Shown: positions 1 through 11,204, counted from the stretch's first letter. The stretch is DNA of 64,000 nucleotides from Hermatobates lingyangjiaoensis (GCA_026182355.1 JAPFBL010000369.1:186001-250000); one strand, 5' to 3'. Notes: generated by a model from the letters alone, not told the origin. Program-made: numbers and translations.

Positions 1-200
1 TTTCGACTATGGACTATGAACTGATTATAGTAGTAATAGTAGTGCTAATTGTAAAACAATCATGTTGTAGCCCTGAAGATGACATAAATATATGTCGAAA
101 CGTCGGCAAAAGGACTAGTTTAAAATCATTAGACCTCAACCATCCAAAAATAAATTATATCATGTATATATTGGGTCAACAAAGGAAATCATGATATATA
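1..200 (+). mobile_element. PLE-T end, window edge
   Basis: A PLE-type end cut by the window start. It holds the module CTGAAGA, T, stem GACATA/TATGTC, GAAA at 73-100, followed by CGTC. The same family recurs around 60.7 and 61.95 kb. No intact ORF. Confidence 0.6.
73..100 (+). ncRNA. hammerhead-like module, family T
   Basis: CTGAAGA at 73-79, one extra T, a 6-bp stem (81-86 with 91-96), then GAAA at 97-100 and CGTC, the position of a hammerhead cleavage triplet. Seen: core and paired stem. Inferred: ribozyme ancestry. A canonical hammerhead has no extra base before stem II, so activity is uncertain. Confidence 0.45.
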
Positions 201-204
201 GTAT

Positions 205-405
205 ATATACTTGTTCGTTGCAAATACGATCCGAAACGGACAAATATAGTTCAATGTAGCAAAAGAAACATACAGATATTAAAAGAACACACTCACAGTC
301 TAATTTTCGGTTTGAACCGTCTTCAGGAGAGATAAGTTTAAAATATAAACCAAGCGCTTGCTTGCTGTAAGTGTGTGCTTTTAATTCTCTATGTTTCTTT
401 TTCTA
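205..405. mobile_element. PLE-E end, decayed palindrome
   Basis: A reverse copy of the PLE-E end (its module in reverse near 318-335) followed by a short forward piece of the same end (366-400). Flanked by (TA)n from 410. Confidence 0.55.
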
Positions 406-519
406 AATTTATATATATATAATTTTTTGTATATATATATTTTTTTCTATATATATATATATATATATAATATACCACGAAAAACGGTCCGGCAGGACAA
501 ACTTGACTGTCGTCCCTCC

Positions 520-625
520 GTCAATTCACTTCTTCTCCTGAGGACGACCGCCATTACGGTCGAAATATTGAAAAGTGAGTCTTTGTTGTGTTTCTGTTTA
601 TGTGTCACTGCTTATTTTAATTGTT
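520..625 (+). mobile_element. PLE-I end
   Basis: PLE end with the module CTGAGGA, C, stem GACCG/CGGTC, GAAA at 538-565. The tail runs into (TA)n at 625. A reverse copy lies at 63610-63712. Confidence 0.6.
538..565 (+). ncRNA. hammerhead-like module, family I
   Basis: CTGAGGA at 538-544, extra C, 5-bp stem (546-550 with 557-561), six-base loop, GAAA at 562-565. The stem differs in sequence from family T but pairs in the same place. Confidence 0.45.
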
Positions 626-635
626 ATATATATAT

Positions 636-679
<44 letters not shown>

Positions 680-680
<1 letters not shown>

Positions 681-945
681 AATTCAAAAACGAAGGAAAC
701 ACACAGAAAGACACAGACATAACTCACATCGATATTTCGACCATCGTCGTCATCAGGAGGTGTGAAGCCGCAGCCAGTACCCCACCACTGCGGTCTCCGA
801 GTTCAGTCGCCGCCCTGCCTTCCTGCGGGACTCTTCGCTCTTCACACCTCCTGATGACGACGATGGTCGAAATATCGATGTGGGTTATGTCTGTGTCTTT
901 CTGTGTGTTTCCTTCGTTTGGAATTTATTTTATTTAAAAAAGTCC
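680..945. mobile_element. PLE-C head-to-head palindrome
   Basis: Two inverted copies of the PLE-C end with the modules pointing outwards from a GC-richer spacer of about 80 bp. The forward module is at 851-872. Both outer ends meet (TA)n. Confidence 0.65.
851..872 (+). ncRNA. hammerhead-like module, family C
   Basis: CTGATGA at 851-857, extra C, 3-bp stem GAC/GTC around loop GATG, GAAA at 869-872. The short stem makes this one of the weaker modules. Confidence 0.4.
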
Positions 946-967
946 GCTGGACCGTTTCTTTAATTAT

Positions 968-1018
<51 letters not shown>

Positions 1019-1023
1019 TTTTT

Positions 1024-2527
1024 CTATGGTTGTCCGGGGAAAGGAATAGATTCGATGCGATGTTGACCAATGGGAGTAGAGTTACAGGTCCAAGCGTAAG
1101 GTCCCAGTTGCCCGCTGCTCAGCAAAAAGCCTTTGCGTTCTGCCAATAGGTATAGAGGTTGCACAGTCCCTCTGTGTTAAATGATGTTTGGCAGAAAACA
1201 TTAGCCTCACTTTACAGTGAACTCCTGTTCCCTTTCTATTTTTGATTTTTGTGGGTGGTTGGGTGTTGTTGTTGTTTACTATTTTCTGTTACGGATATTG
1301 CTGGATATTTAAATGATACTCTCGGTTGTTTACTGCGAAAAGCCGCCTTCATCTTCATGCCAACAGGGGTAGAGGTTGCACAGTCCCTCTTGATTATTAA
1401 GAGATGTTGACACTGGAATCCAACTTCTTCTCGTAGAAACATCTTCAAGTTGTAGGTTTTGTATATTGTTCTCTTCGGTTTCTTATCTTCATGTTTTTTC
1501 TTCAGTTGAATGTTATTGCTGCTATTGATGGGTGGCTGGTAGGTGATGAAAAGTTCTGCACTGTTGACCTGGTGGTGGTATTTGCGACATGTTTCAACCA
1601 TTCTCTGGTTATCTTCAGGCAAGGAAATGGCCCAGACGTTGGTCCTTATATACAGTTTTCTATGGGTTGTCCGGGGAAAGGAATATGATGAAAAATAGAA
1701 AGGGAACAGGAGTTCACTGTAAAGTGAGGCTAATGTTTTCTGCCAAACATCATTTAACACAGAGGGACTGTGCAACCTCTATACCTATTGGCAGAACGCA
1801 AAGGCTTTTTGCTGAGCAGCGGGCAACTGGGACCTTACGCTTGGACCTGTAACTCTACTCCCATTGGTCAACATCGCATCGAATCATATTCCTTTCCCCC
1901 GGACAACCCATAGAAAACTGTATATAAGGACCAACGTCTGGGCCATTTCCTTGCCTGAAGATAACCAGAGAATGGTTGAAACATGTCGCAAATACCACCA
2001 CCAGGTCAACAGTGCAGAACTTTTCATCACCTACCAGCCACCCATCAATAGCAGCAATAACATTCAACTGAAGAAAAAACATGAAGATAAGAAACCGAAG
2101 AGAACAATATACAAAACCTACAACTTGAAGATGTTTCTACGAGAAGAAGTTGGATTCCAGTGTCAACATCTCTTAATAATCAAGAGGGACTGTGCAACCT
2201 CTACCCCTGTTGGCATGAAGATGAAGGCGGCTTTTCGCAGTAAACAACCGAGAGTATCATTTAAATATCCAGCAATATCCGTAACAGAAAATAGTAAACA
2301 ACAACAACACCCAACCACCACAAAAATCAAAAATAGAAAGGGAACAGGAGTTCACTGTAAAGTGAGGCTAATGTTTTCTGCCAAACATCATTTAACACAG
2401 AGGGACTGTGCAACCTCTATACCTATTGGCAGAACGCAAAGGCTTTTTGCTGAGCAGCGGGCAACTGGGACCTTACGCTTGGACCTGTAACTCTACTCCC
2501 ATTGGTCAACATCGCATCGAATCATAT
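1024..2527. mobile_element. PLE-M compound palindrome
   Basis: Two segments are repeated in both orientations in the order A'-B'-A-B-A. A is about 170 bp (forward at 1689-1860 and 2333-2510, reverse at 1043-1235). B is about 450 bp (forward from 1861, reverse at 1241-1685). B carries a hammerhead-like module. Long ORFs here are artefacts of the palindrome. Confidence 0.6.
1955..1981 (+). ncRNA. hammerhead-like module, family M
   Basis: CTGAAGA at 1955-1961, extra T, 5-bp stem AACCA/TGGTT (1963-1967 with 1973-1977), GAAA at 1978-1981. The reverse copy lies near 1590-1617. Confidence 0.45.
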
Positions 2528-2814
2528 ATATATATATATATATGTAGAGAGGGAGTAGTACTGACTGGGGTGTTGCCGCGCTTGGACACGGCCAAAGGCC
2601 TGATCTTAGGAGAGGTGGGAGATAGAGCGGCAATGCTGGCAGACATGCTCTGGTTGGCTGACAGACAGCTGGCGTTCGGTGAGTGCTGCAACAAAAAAAA
2701 CAAACGCCTTAGCAAAATCATAAAAATATTAGTACAAGCTTTTTTTTACACAACAACAATTTTATAAAAAAAAAACCAACAAACTATTTCAAACTGTTTT
2801 TAGTTGTTTACTTA

Positions 2815-2965
2815 GGAGATGGGCTAGGTTTGCCCAGTGGTAACGTGATTACCTCTAGTTTGGTGGGTTCGGGGTTCAATACCCAAGCAGGAGTATGAAT
2901 AAATCTGAGCACGCCGTCCCTGGGAGATAATATTTAAGATGTCGGTTCCGAGCCCTTATTATTCC
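2815..2965 (+). mobile_element. tRNA-derived SINE, partial
   Basis: A head with an A-box-like stretch (GCCCAGTGGTAACG) and a B-box-like GGTTCAATAC, followed by the family body (AATCTGAGCACG, then GTCGGTTCCGAGCC). Related to the fuller copy at 9726. Confidence 0.6.
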
Positions 2966-3160
2966 TTCTTTATAATAAGCCTATGTTTCGTCGAAACGCT
3001 TTTTTTGAAAAATGCTGAATAATTTTCGGCGAAACAATTTTTTTGGGAGGGGGGGAGGGAGAGATGTTAATACAGCTCTCAGGGGTTCTCAAGTAAATGA
3101 AGATTGAGAACCCATAGTTTATATTATAAAATTATAATGGTCTAATTTATATATATATAT

Positions 3161-3370
3161 AAAGATTTCACATAAACACGTGAAATAACAATCAATGATC
3201 AAACCACAATAAGAAAATTGGAAAACAAGACTAAGATCTTTCAACCGTAACAAGCGGTCTTCGTCAGAGTCAAATACCCAACTGGAGTTTTTGACTCTGA
3301 CGAAGACCGCTTGTTACGGTTGAAAGATCTTAGTCTTGTTTCCTATTTTCTTATTGTGGTGTGATCATTG
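3161..3370. mobile_element. PLE-A palindrome
   Basis: Two inverted PLE-A ends of about 95 bp around a short spacer. Each carries CTGACGA, A, stem GACCG/CGGTT, GAAA. Same end as the coding element at 54.2-55.6 kb. Confidence 0.65.
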
Positions 3371-3394
3371 TTATATATATATATACACCAATGT

Positions 3395-3472
3395 GAGTTA
3401 TGTATGTTTTATGATGTGAGTTATGTCTGTGTCTTTAAGTGTGTTTCCTTCGTTTTGAATTTATTTTATATA
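3395..3472 (+). mobile_element. PLE-C tail
   Basis: Only the outer tail of the PLE-C end remains (GTGAGTTATGTCTGTGTC and onward), between (TA)n tracts. Confidence 0.5.
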
Positions 3473-3639
3473 TATATGTTGGTATATATTGGCAGCAGAT
3501 CTTCTCTCAAGCATATTTTATTAAATATGATCGCAGTTTCTGCGTTAACGATCTTTTTTCTAACTGATCATAGATCATGTTTTTAAATTTCTTTCTTAAT
3601 TTGACCCTTTTACTTGGAAATATCATTGGCGAACCTGAT

Positions 3640-3733
3640 TTATAGTTTACCTACTACAACAAGGAGAATAGCCAGGAGGTTAGAATCAGTTAGCAAAAAG
3701 GTCGTTAACGCAGAAACTGCGATCATATTCAAT

Positions 3734-3745
<12 letters not shown>
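3640..3745 (+). mobile_element. PLE ORF N-terminus remnant
   Basis: Decayed coding sequence reading R-R-I-A-R-R-L-E-S-V-S-K-K-V-V-N-A-E. It matches the N-terminal stretch at 34726-34850 and 17409-17535, where it lies downstream of a hammerhead-like module. Ends in (TA)n. Confidence 0.4.
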
Positions 3746-3764
<19 letters not shown>

Positions 3765-3773
<9 letters not shown>

Positions 3774-3905
3774 GTTCAAAATTGAAGATAGGTAGTACAC
3801 AAAATAAAGAAACACACTTACAAACTCAAATTTTCGGGCAATCCGTCTTTAGGAGAAAAGAGAAAGGGAGACCAAGCACGTTGTAGACGCAACGGCTAGT
3901 GACAA
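3765..3905 (-). mobile_element. PLE-F end
   Basis: Reverse copy of the PLE-F end, with a degenerate module (GGCAATCCGTCTTTAGGAG on the plus strand). Confidence 0.5.
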
Positions 3906-4194
3906 TATATGTATATAGCATTGCCTAGTAATAATATCAAATTCACAGTAGCAATAAAAAAAGAAAATCATTCATTCCGTCACCTCTCTCTTATCAAAAG
4001 TGCTTGTTTTAATGACTAAAAATTGAAGATATCCCTGGGCACAATGTGAAAACATTAAATGCATTCATATCTCTCGACCCATGATACACCAATGGTATTC
4101 TATTTTGAGTAACAATACCTAAATAACTTGCGAGGGCGACCTAAAACACTGACGGTGAACCTATTGAGTTCGGCGTGTCAAAATTTTGAAAAAT

Positions 4195-4700
4195 CCAAAC
4201 AAAATTAGAATATTTTTAAATTAAACTTGAACTACTTTAAATTAAACTTGGACCGTTTTAAAATTAAACTTGGACTATTTTAATTAAACATGAACTACTT
4301 TAAATTAAACTTGGGCTACTTTTAAATTATACTTGGATTATTATAATTTTAGTAAACTTGAACTACTTTAAACTAAACTTGAACTACTTTAAATTAAACT
4401 TGGACTACTTTTAAATTATACTTGGATTATTATAATTTTAGTAAACTTGAACTACTTTAAACTAAACTTGAACTACTTTAAATTAAACTTGGACTACTTT
4501 TAAATTATACTTGGATTATTATAATTTTAGTAAACTTGAACTACTTTAAACTAAACTTGAACTACTTTAAATTAAACTTGGACCGTTTTAAAATTAAACT
4601 TGGACTATTTTAATTAAACATGAACTACTTTAAATTAAACTTGAACTATTTTAATTAAACTTGGACTATTTTTAAATTAAACTTGGACTACTTTTAAATT
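4195..4700. repeat. AT-rich tandem repeat (AAATTAAACTTGGACTACTTTT)
   Basis: Variants of AAATTAAACTTGGACTACTT repeat every 20 or so bases, with a higher-order period near 90 bp seen in three copies between about 4320 and 4560. The array continues after the Tigger-type insertion, at 5446-5525. Confidence 0.75.
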
Positions 4701-4703
4701 ATA

Positions 4704-5443
4704 CAGTAGTACCTCGAGATACGACTGCTTCTTCTTACGAATTATTCGAGATAAGGCCAACAATTTCATCAAAATCCTGTTCTAAATACGACGTAATGTT
4801 CATCTTACGACGTAAAATCTGAGGCGCCGAGAAAGAATTTTCTCGAAACTTCTGGAACCTTCTAGAAGCTTCTGAGACCGTTCGGGACAGTCAGTCGTGT
4901 GTGTTACAGGAACGACCCAATGTGTTCACGTGAACCTGCGCGTAGCGATGCGTATACGACGCCGCAGCATCCCACAAGGCGTCCTTTCTTTAGAAAACCT
5001 TCTTCAGAAATGAAAATTTCATCCCGGTAGGCTAGGCCGTACTAGGATTGGTAAACAAACATGGCAAACTCTGCACGACAAAATTAAGCACCTGACGTGA
5101 CCTACACTACCGTACGTTTACATACGCTAGCGGGAGACACCCGCGTACCAAAATCTTGCACCTGAAAACCACCCACGTACCAAAATCATGCACCTGAAAC
5201 TATTTTTACATATTAATTCATTATTTATTCAATTCTTTTGTATTTGTATGGTTAAATGCTTGTTTTTTAGTGTACTTTTGTTAGTTTAATAACGTAAAAT
5301 AGGAAATTATATACGGGTTTTGGGCCGTGGAACCAATTAATTTTTTTTCCCATTAATTCTTATGGTAATTATATGTTCGTGAATTTTTTAAGATACGACG
5401 GGAGATCTGGAACCACTTAAATTCGTATCTCGAGGTACTACTG
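4704..5443. mobile_element. Tigger/pogo-like non-autonomous element
   Basis: Terminal inverted repeats start CAGTAGTACCTCGAGATACG and the element is flanked by TA on both sides (4702-4703, 5444-5445), as for pogo/Tigger elements. It sits inside the AT-rich tandem array. The interior has no transposase ORF. A second copy lies at 26864-27568. Confidence 0.8.
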
Positions 5444-5817
5444 TACTTGGATTGCTTTAATCCAATTGCTTTTTATTTTAGTTAACTTGAACTAGTCTAA
5501 ATTAAAGTTGGACTATTTTACATTGCTGTGAAGAAGTGTAGATGACAAGTGCAGACAAGGCTTACCATTGCAGCCATACACTGAGTCGTATATTCTTGTT
5601 AAGCTTCTATGAAGTAACGGATAGTTAATTAACTTCTTGTTCACACTGAATATTATCTCTTTTAGTAAATTTCGCCAAAGAGTTAATATTTTTGATCTGG
5701 CCTGTAATATGAAATGTTTAAGTTCAAATACATTATATTAAATACATACATATTGTTAAGTGTCACAGAGGTTAGTAAATAATATATTATTATCAACCGT
5801 CATAGTTCGTCTATCGT

Positions 5818-6186
5818 TAGTTGTGCAATCCGTAATTGTGTGGTATTTACTCATTCTGAGGTAAAATGGATAAACCAAAAAATTAACGGTTTTCAAGCAT
5901 ACCCGAAGCCTTTTGTCACCTTATCTCCTAAATGCCTATCCCCACTCTTTCGCAACGGATCTGTTTCCTACTAGTTGTGTTCACTGGACCAACCCGTCAG
6001 TACCACATCCTTGGGTATGTCTTGAATTCTCTTAAGTGAATTTTATTATTTCACTCTAATTTTTGTAACTAATTAGATATAATTTGTATTATAGTGTCTT
6101 CCTGATGATGAACACAAAGTGTTCGAAACGCGTTGAATAAAACTTCATTTGTGTGGAGACTTTTGTTGGTTTATCCATTTTATCTC
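5818..6186 (+). mobile_element. PLE-H insertion
   Basis: An inverted 40-bp fragment of the end (near 5855-5880) precedes a forward PLE-H end whose module is at 6102-6128. The same end occurs as a palindrome at 31261-31417. Confidence 0.55.
6102..6128 (+). ncRNA. hammerhead-like module, family H
   Basis: CTGATGA at 6102-6108, extra T, 6-bp stem GAACAC/GTGTTC with loop AAA, GAAA at 6125-6128, then CGCG. One of the best-paired modules in the window. Confidence 0.5.
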
Positions 6187-6845
6187 AGAATTCGTCTATC
6201 GCTGGTGAAGTCGCTCGACCGGTTTCGCAATGGCTGCATCATCAATGAGACCAATATAACCTTCCAAAATCACGGATATAAATACCTATTTTAACTCAAT
6301 GGTGCCAATATATAAGCCTAAATTTCCTACCTAACAGTTTTATTTTGTTTAATCTGTTTTTTGTCTTTTAAACAGGACAGAGACAACTTAAAGTTTAAAA
6401 GACAAAAAACAGATTAAACAAAATAAAATAAAACTGTTAGGTGGGAAATTTAGGCTTATATATTGGCACCATTGAGTTAAAATAGGTATTTATATCCGTG
6501 ATTTTGAAAGGTTACATTAATATTAGTCCCATTAATGATGTTGCCATTGCGAAACCGGTCGGGTGACTTCACCAGCGATAGACGAAGTATGACGGTTGAT
6601 AATAATATCTTAATATTGAGATAGAAAGAAAATAAGTTGTTATTTTTAATAAATATGATATGCTCATTCTAACTATGGGTAGAACCTCATTACCCAGAGC
6701 TCTCTTTACTTTAGGACTTACGATCTCTAGTAAGCTTTAATAAGCTTATGCAACGTAGAGTTACTACAATCGATCAGGAAGCAGAAGGGTTGAAAAACAA
6801 ACCCTTTTTTGCCAAGCTTAACTTAATTATGGACAACACAAGGCA

Positions 6846-6925
6846 AGGGCTAAGGGATTCAAACTCACGACACAACCGTGCAGGCAGGAGGCTTTCTCAA
6901 CTAAACCACTGAGACGCCGTATAGC
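6846..6925 (-). mobile_element. SINE head-like fragment
   Basis: Reverse-strand A-box-like (CTCAGTGGTTTAG) and B-box-like (GAGTTTGAATCC) stretches in the right order. No further body of the SINE family is seen. Confidence 0.35.
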
Positions 6926-6964
6926 TGTTCTAGCTTCTTGATTGACCAATAATATTACTATCAT

Positions 6965-7215
6965 TATAACAAACACTTTTTCGTTTTCTCGGAGTTTGGT
7001 CAGGGTAAATATATGGAATCACCTTTTTGCCAACGTTTCGTCCTTATTTCAAGACATCCTCAGGGCTATAAATGAAGGCTGGGTTCTGTTACATTACTGA
7101 AATGTAACAGAACCCAGCCTTCATTTATAGCCCTGAGGATGTCTTGAAATAAAGACGAAACGTTGGCAAACAGGTGATTCCATATATTTACCCTGACCAA
7201 ACTCCGAGAAAAAGA
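6965..7215. mobile_element. PLE-N palindrome
   Basis: Inverted arms meet near 7090. Each has a hammerhead-like module; the forward one is at 7133-7160 (CTGAGGA, T, GTCTT/AAGAC, GAAA, CGTTGG). Confidence 0.6.
7133..7160 (+). ncRNA. hammerhead-like module, family N
   Basis: CTGAGGA core, extra T, 5-bp stem (7141-7145 with 7152-7156), GAAA at 7157-7160. Confidence 0.45.
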
Positions 7216-7287
7216 AAAAGTGTTTGTAAATATTTTGTGGTCAAGAAAACAGTACCGTATTATCATTATATATATATATATATATAT

Positions 7288-7665
7288 ATATATAACAGAT
7301 TCAATAATATATCGACCGTTTGATAGAATAGGTGTGTTCTCTAAGCGGGGTTCGGTCAATTTTCCAGGATAAAAAATCAAACTCTCGTTGCCAACGTTTC
7401 GGTTTTATTTAAAAACCTTTTTCATAGGCAGAAGTAAGAATTTTTAACTAAAAAATGAAATTTACATTATTTAAAGGAACAACAATGTTAGCTAACATTG
7501 TTGTTCCTTTAAATAATGTAAATTTCATTTTCTTAGTTAAAAAATTCTTACTTCTGCCTATGAAAAAGGTTTTAAATAAAACCGAAACGTTGGCAACGAG
7601 AGTTTGATTTTTTATCCTGGAAAATTGACCGAACCCCGATTAGAGAACACACCTATATATATATT
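7288..7665. mobile_element. PLE-B palindrome
   Basis: Two inverted PLE-B ends of about 170 bp. The family end has a degenerate core (TATGAAAAA) but a 6-bp stem GGTTTT/AAAACC and GAAACGTTGG. Outer ends lie at (TA)n. The element with coding sequence is at 32.9-34.05 kb. Confidence 0.65.
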
Positions 7666-8305
7666 TCGTCGTAGGATGTGGAAAAATCTGTTCATTAGAT
7701 CTCTTAGCAAGCCGTCTTGCTTAGGGTATGTAGGGTTGGGGGTCCCGACCCACTAAAAAACCACATCCTATTTCCTGACAATACCCGACACGGGAACCGT
7801 TTGCACATTACTCCATGTTGGTGTCTCAGTCCTCCTGAATAGGATTCACCTTCTTGTCCCCATTCGTTCACCTATCAATTATCGTGAGTCCTTGCTCGTG
7901 TTTTCATTTTTCTTATGACGGAGATCCGTCTCTACAAAGTTTGCAGCTTTTCACCAATTTTCTTCACTCTGGAGTATCTTTTGAACTATGGTCTCTGGAG
8001 TGACCTCACCCAGTGATGCCATTAATTCCTGGCGCAGCACTCCCCATTTATCATTATATATTATTATTGTCTAGTATCATAATATTATAGCTGGTATAAA
8101 TAGTATTATAGTCCAGTATTGATCTGGTCTATTCTAATACATTCAAATAATGAATCATAATTATTTACTATAATACAGTATTTACATATAGTATCATATA
8201 CTGAATGTACAATAATACATTGAAAGTATTATTCAACTTAGCCATTTATATTAAATACATTATTAAACTTAATTATTGAATAATATATATTGTTTAATTC
8301 ATGCA
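7666..8305. other. unassigned intergenic DNA
   Basis: AT-rich sequence without a convincing gene. The end (8040-8280) is a decayed mix of TATTATAG and AATACATT motifs. Confidence 0.4.
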
Positions 8306-8309
8306 TTTC

Positions 8310-8525
8310 GTCATTACCACAGAGGTTAGTATTATTAATATTAGAAATATAATATACCGTCTTACCTCGTACACTGCTGCTGTAACTCTCAGGCCGGTTT
8401 CGGGTGTCACCCATCTTCAGTAAGAACTCAACAAGTTCTTGTTGAAGATGGGTGACACCCGAAACCAGTCCGAGAGCTACAACAGCAGTGTACGAGGTAA
8501 GACGGTATATTATATTCCTAATATT
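8310..8525. mobile_element. PLE-J palindrome
   Basis: Inverted arms around 8425, each with TTGAAGA, T, GGGTGACACCC, GAAAC. Tails resemble those at 10790-11003 and 20605-20715. Confidence 0.55.
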
Positions 8526-8548
8526 AATATATATTGTAATACACAATT

Positions 8549-8797
8549 AAAAGAAACGGTTCAGCGGACTTTTTTAAATAAAATAAATTTAAAACGAAGG
8601 AAACACACAGACATAACTCACATCGATATTTCGACCATCGTCGTCATCAGGAGGTGTGTGGAGCGAAGAGTCCCGCAGGAAGGCAGGGCGGCGACTCTTC
8701 GCACCTCCTGATGACGACGATGGTCGAAATATCGATGTGAGTTATGTCTGTGCCTTTCTGTGTGTTTCCTTCGTTTTGAATTTATTTTATTTATATA
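8549..8797. mobile_element. PLE-C palindrome
   Basis: Same head-to-head plan as at 680-945, with a shorter central spacer carrying the same GC-rich AGTCCCGCAGGAAGGCAG stretch. Confidence 0.65.
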
Positions 8798-8807
8798 TTC
8801 TAATAGA

Positions 8808-8992
8808 TAAAAAGATTTCACATAAACACGTGAAATAACAATCAATGATCAAACCACAATAAGAAAATGGGAAAGCAAGACTAAGATCTTTCAACCGTAA
8901 CAAGCGGTCTTCGTCAGAGTCAAAAAACGGCTGAAACGGTTGAAAGATCTTAGTCTTGCTTTCCTATTTTCTTATTGTGGTTTGATCATATA
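8808..8992. mobile_element. PLE-A palindrome
   Basis: Two PLE-A ends; the right arm has lost the core and part of the stem, so its module is broken. Confidence 0.6.
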
Positions 8993-9149
8993 TTGTAATA
9001 GATACACAACCAGAAATCGATCCATGAAATTATTATTCAACTTATCGTTTTTAAAAGACTATTATTCTTTAAGTAAATTGAATTATGAAGTATTATTAAG
9101 TATATCGATAAATATTATATAAATTTATAAAATGTATCTGTAAAATATA

Positions 9150-9250
9150 ATCGGGATTAAGTCAAGTATCTAAGTTCAAAAATCAAAGTCTCTTTACCAA
9201 AAACGAGAGTTTTTATTTTTGAACTTAGATAATTGACTGAATTGACCCCA
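9150..9250. repeat. short inverted repeat
   Basis: Arms around TAAGTTCAAAAATCAAA and its complement, near 9200. Resembles the outer tail of PLE-B or PLE-O ends. Confidence 0.4.
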
Positions 9251-9589
9251 TTTCATATTGTGATTTGATCATTGATTTGATCATTTTCACGTGTTTATGT
9301 GAATATATTTATATATATAAATGAAAATACTAGACAGTCTAAGCCTATTTCACATGTTAATGTGAATATATTTATATATATATAAATGAAAATACTAAAC
9401 ATTCTAAGCTGGACAGATAAATAAATGAAAAAGACAACACTTAAAAGAAACGAGAACACTTACTGGATCAATATTTCGAACTGTTTTTCGTTTTTGAGAA
9501 GACTAGATGAGAGAGTTGATGAACAACAGTTGGAAATATTGAATTCAGTAAGTGTGCACTTCTGTGATTTAAAGTGATACATATATATT

Positions 9590-9722
9590 GGTGTAAATCG
9601 GCAGCAAATCTTCTTGTATCAATCTTGCGGGCGATTCTTCTATCCTGAGGTGGGAGCTTCGACATCAATTGTCCAAGGGACATCAATTCATACGAGTTTT
9701 CGACCATTATTACGTTGGTCAT
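9590..9722 (-). mobile_element. PLE ORF N-terminus fragment
   Basis: The minus strand reads M-S-L-G-Q-L-M-S-K-L-P-P-Q-D-R-R-I-A-R-K, the same N-terminal stretch as at 17409 (plus) and 21755 (plus). Confidence 0.45.
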
Positions 9723-9725
9723 CGG

Positions 9726-10035
9726 TGGCCAGGCTAGCTCAGTGGTTACGTGCTCACCTCTGAACTGGTAGGACCGGGGTTCAATCCTCACCTGGCCCTC
9801 GATTTATTCACGCGGGAGGTGAATCTGAGCACGTCATCCCTCGGAGAAGGACGTTAAACTGTCGGTCCCGAGCCTGTACGATGTCAGGTACTCGTTAAAG
9901 ATCTCCTACTCTAAATACACTTGAGTTAGGCAAAATTTAGGACTCCCACTGTAGAATCAATCTTCATTGTGTGGCATCACAAAGGGCCAAGGCTTGGCCT
10001 ACGTGTGTTCCCTTGTAGGACTGCCACTGCAACCT
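9726..10035 (+). mobile_element. tRNA-derived SINE, fullest copy
   Basis: A-box TAGCTCAGTGG, B-box GGTTCAATCC, then the body AATCTGAGCACG, GACGTTAAACTGTCGG, CTCGTTAAAGATC and ACTTGAGTTAGGC. It shows the head missing from most other copies and is the reference for the SINE half of the 171-bp array unit. Confidence 0.7.
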
Positions 10036-10179
10036 AACCTACGTTGGTCATCTTCAGGTAAAATCAGGTAAAATAAAGCGAACTTTATCTTTTAAGCCAG
10101 CATTTCTTTCACATTCCTTTCCTTAATCAATCATCAATTCCTTTAACCCCCCGTTATATACAATAATTTACGTTATAAC

Positions 10180-10323
10180 TCAACTACTTGAAGAAGACAC
10201 AACTGAAACGACCTGAGTGGTAGCAGTAGAGTAGTTGGGATCAAAATTGATCGGCTGAACTCCAGGAATGAACAGCACTCTCTCCCCACTGTCATTTACC
10301 ACAACCTGCCTCCTCTCTATATC
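10180..10323 (-). CDS. NUP35: NUP35, last coding exon
   Basis: Last exon, 47 codons plus TGA. The acceptor is AACAACAG with the exon starting at 10323, and entry is in phase 0, matching the end of the exon at 20873-21025. It reads D-I-E-R-R-Q-V-V-V-N and ends in a valine/serine run (V-V-S-S-S-S-S). In vertebrate NUP35 the C-terminus is a membrane-binding amphipathic helix; no such helix is obvious here. Assignment rests on continuity with the MPPN exons. An alternative further exon cannot be excluded, but the stop is in frame. Confidence 0.65.
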   Translation of the reverse strand, partial: DIERRQVVVNDSGERVLFIPGVQPINFDPNYSTATTQVVSVVSSSSS

Positions 10324-10411
10324 CTGTTGTTAACAATCCGCATTATTCAAAAATTATTAATAACAAAGCAATATCCTAATTACCTTATCTATATACTTAT
10401 AACAATACATG

Positions 10412-10765
10412 AAAGAGAAAAAACAAATAAAGACACACACAAAAGACTCACAACGATATTTCGACAGTCGTCGTCATCGGGTAGAAGTAGTCCCTTTAAG
10501 TAGCTGAAGCTAACTGAGTGGTAGGCCGAATACAAACGAACACGCACGCACTCTGATTTTCAACCTAGGGTGGCCGGCAGAGTGCGTGCCTGTTCGTTTG
10601 CATTCGGCCTACCACTCAGTTAGCTTCAGCTACTCAAAGGGACTACTTCTACCCGATGACGACGACTGTCGAAATATCGTTGTGAGTCTTTTGTGTGTGT
10701 CTTTATTTGTTTTTTCTCTTTCATGTGTTAACTAGAGGTCCTGTTGGACGATTTCAAGTTTTGAT
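10412..10765. mobile_element. PLE-D palindrome
   Basis: Arms of about 140 bp with the module CGATGA, C, GACGACTGTC, GAAA in each. Single copies lie at 34200-34370 and 35815-35935. In NUP35 intron 4. Confidence 0.65.
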
Positions 10766-10787
10766 TCTTATAACAATACATGCATAT

Positions 10788-11003
10788 TGTATTACCACTG
10801 AGGTTAGTAAGATTAATATTAGAATTAGAAAAAAACCATCATACCTCGTAAGTTGATATCGGAGATGTTGGAGCGCTTTCGGATCTTGTCCATCTTCGCA
10901 AACTTCTTGTTTAGTTGCGAACAAAGATGGACAAGATCCGAAAGCGCTCCAACATCTCCGATATCAACTTACGAGGTATGACGGTTTTTTCTAATTCTAA
11001 TAT
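10788..11003. mobile_element. PLE-K palindrome
   Basis: Inverted arms around 10915 with AAGA, T, GGACAAGATCC, GAAAGCGC. The outer tails match PLE-J. Confidence 0.55.
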
Positions 11004-11204
11004 TAAACTTATAACAATGATATCGTTTGAATATTTTCACACGAGTGATAATTGGAATACCTGCTAATTCCAGTTAATGGCGAATTATTCAAATAAATAT
11101 TAAAGAAAGCAGTGAGTAATATATTACTTTATAAATAATTGTATTAAAAATAAACAAGAATCTTTATAAATAAAATAATGATTTTGTCTGTACATTGCTT
11201 AGAA

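Larger units (their letters stand above)
5775..6605. mobile_element. large palindrome split by a PLE-H insertion
   Basis: Outer arms (5775-5815 plus 6187-6365, and 6385-6605) are inverted copies, with a near-perfect centre around 6375. The left arm is interrupted at about 5818-6186 by a PLE-H element. Confidence 0.6.

Noticed and set aside
391..678. Small ORFs full of Y-I-Y-I
   Set aside because: They are (TA)n translated.
1864..2490. 208-codon ORF
   Set aside because: Runs through a palindrome and the hammerhead-like module, and its parts recur in reverse at 1236-1775; no domain seen.
4704..5443. piggyBac-type element
   Set aside because: Flanks are TA, not TTAA, and the ends start CAGT as in pogo/Tigger.
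9726..9800. Functional tRNA gene
   Set aside because: A- and B-box are present but no cloverleaf; it continues into a SINE body.
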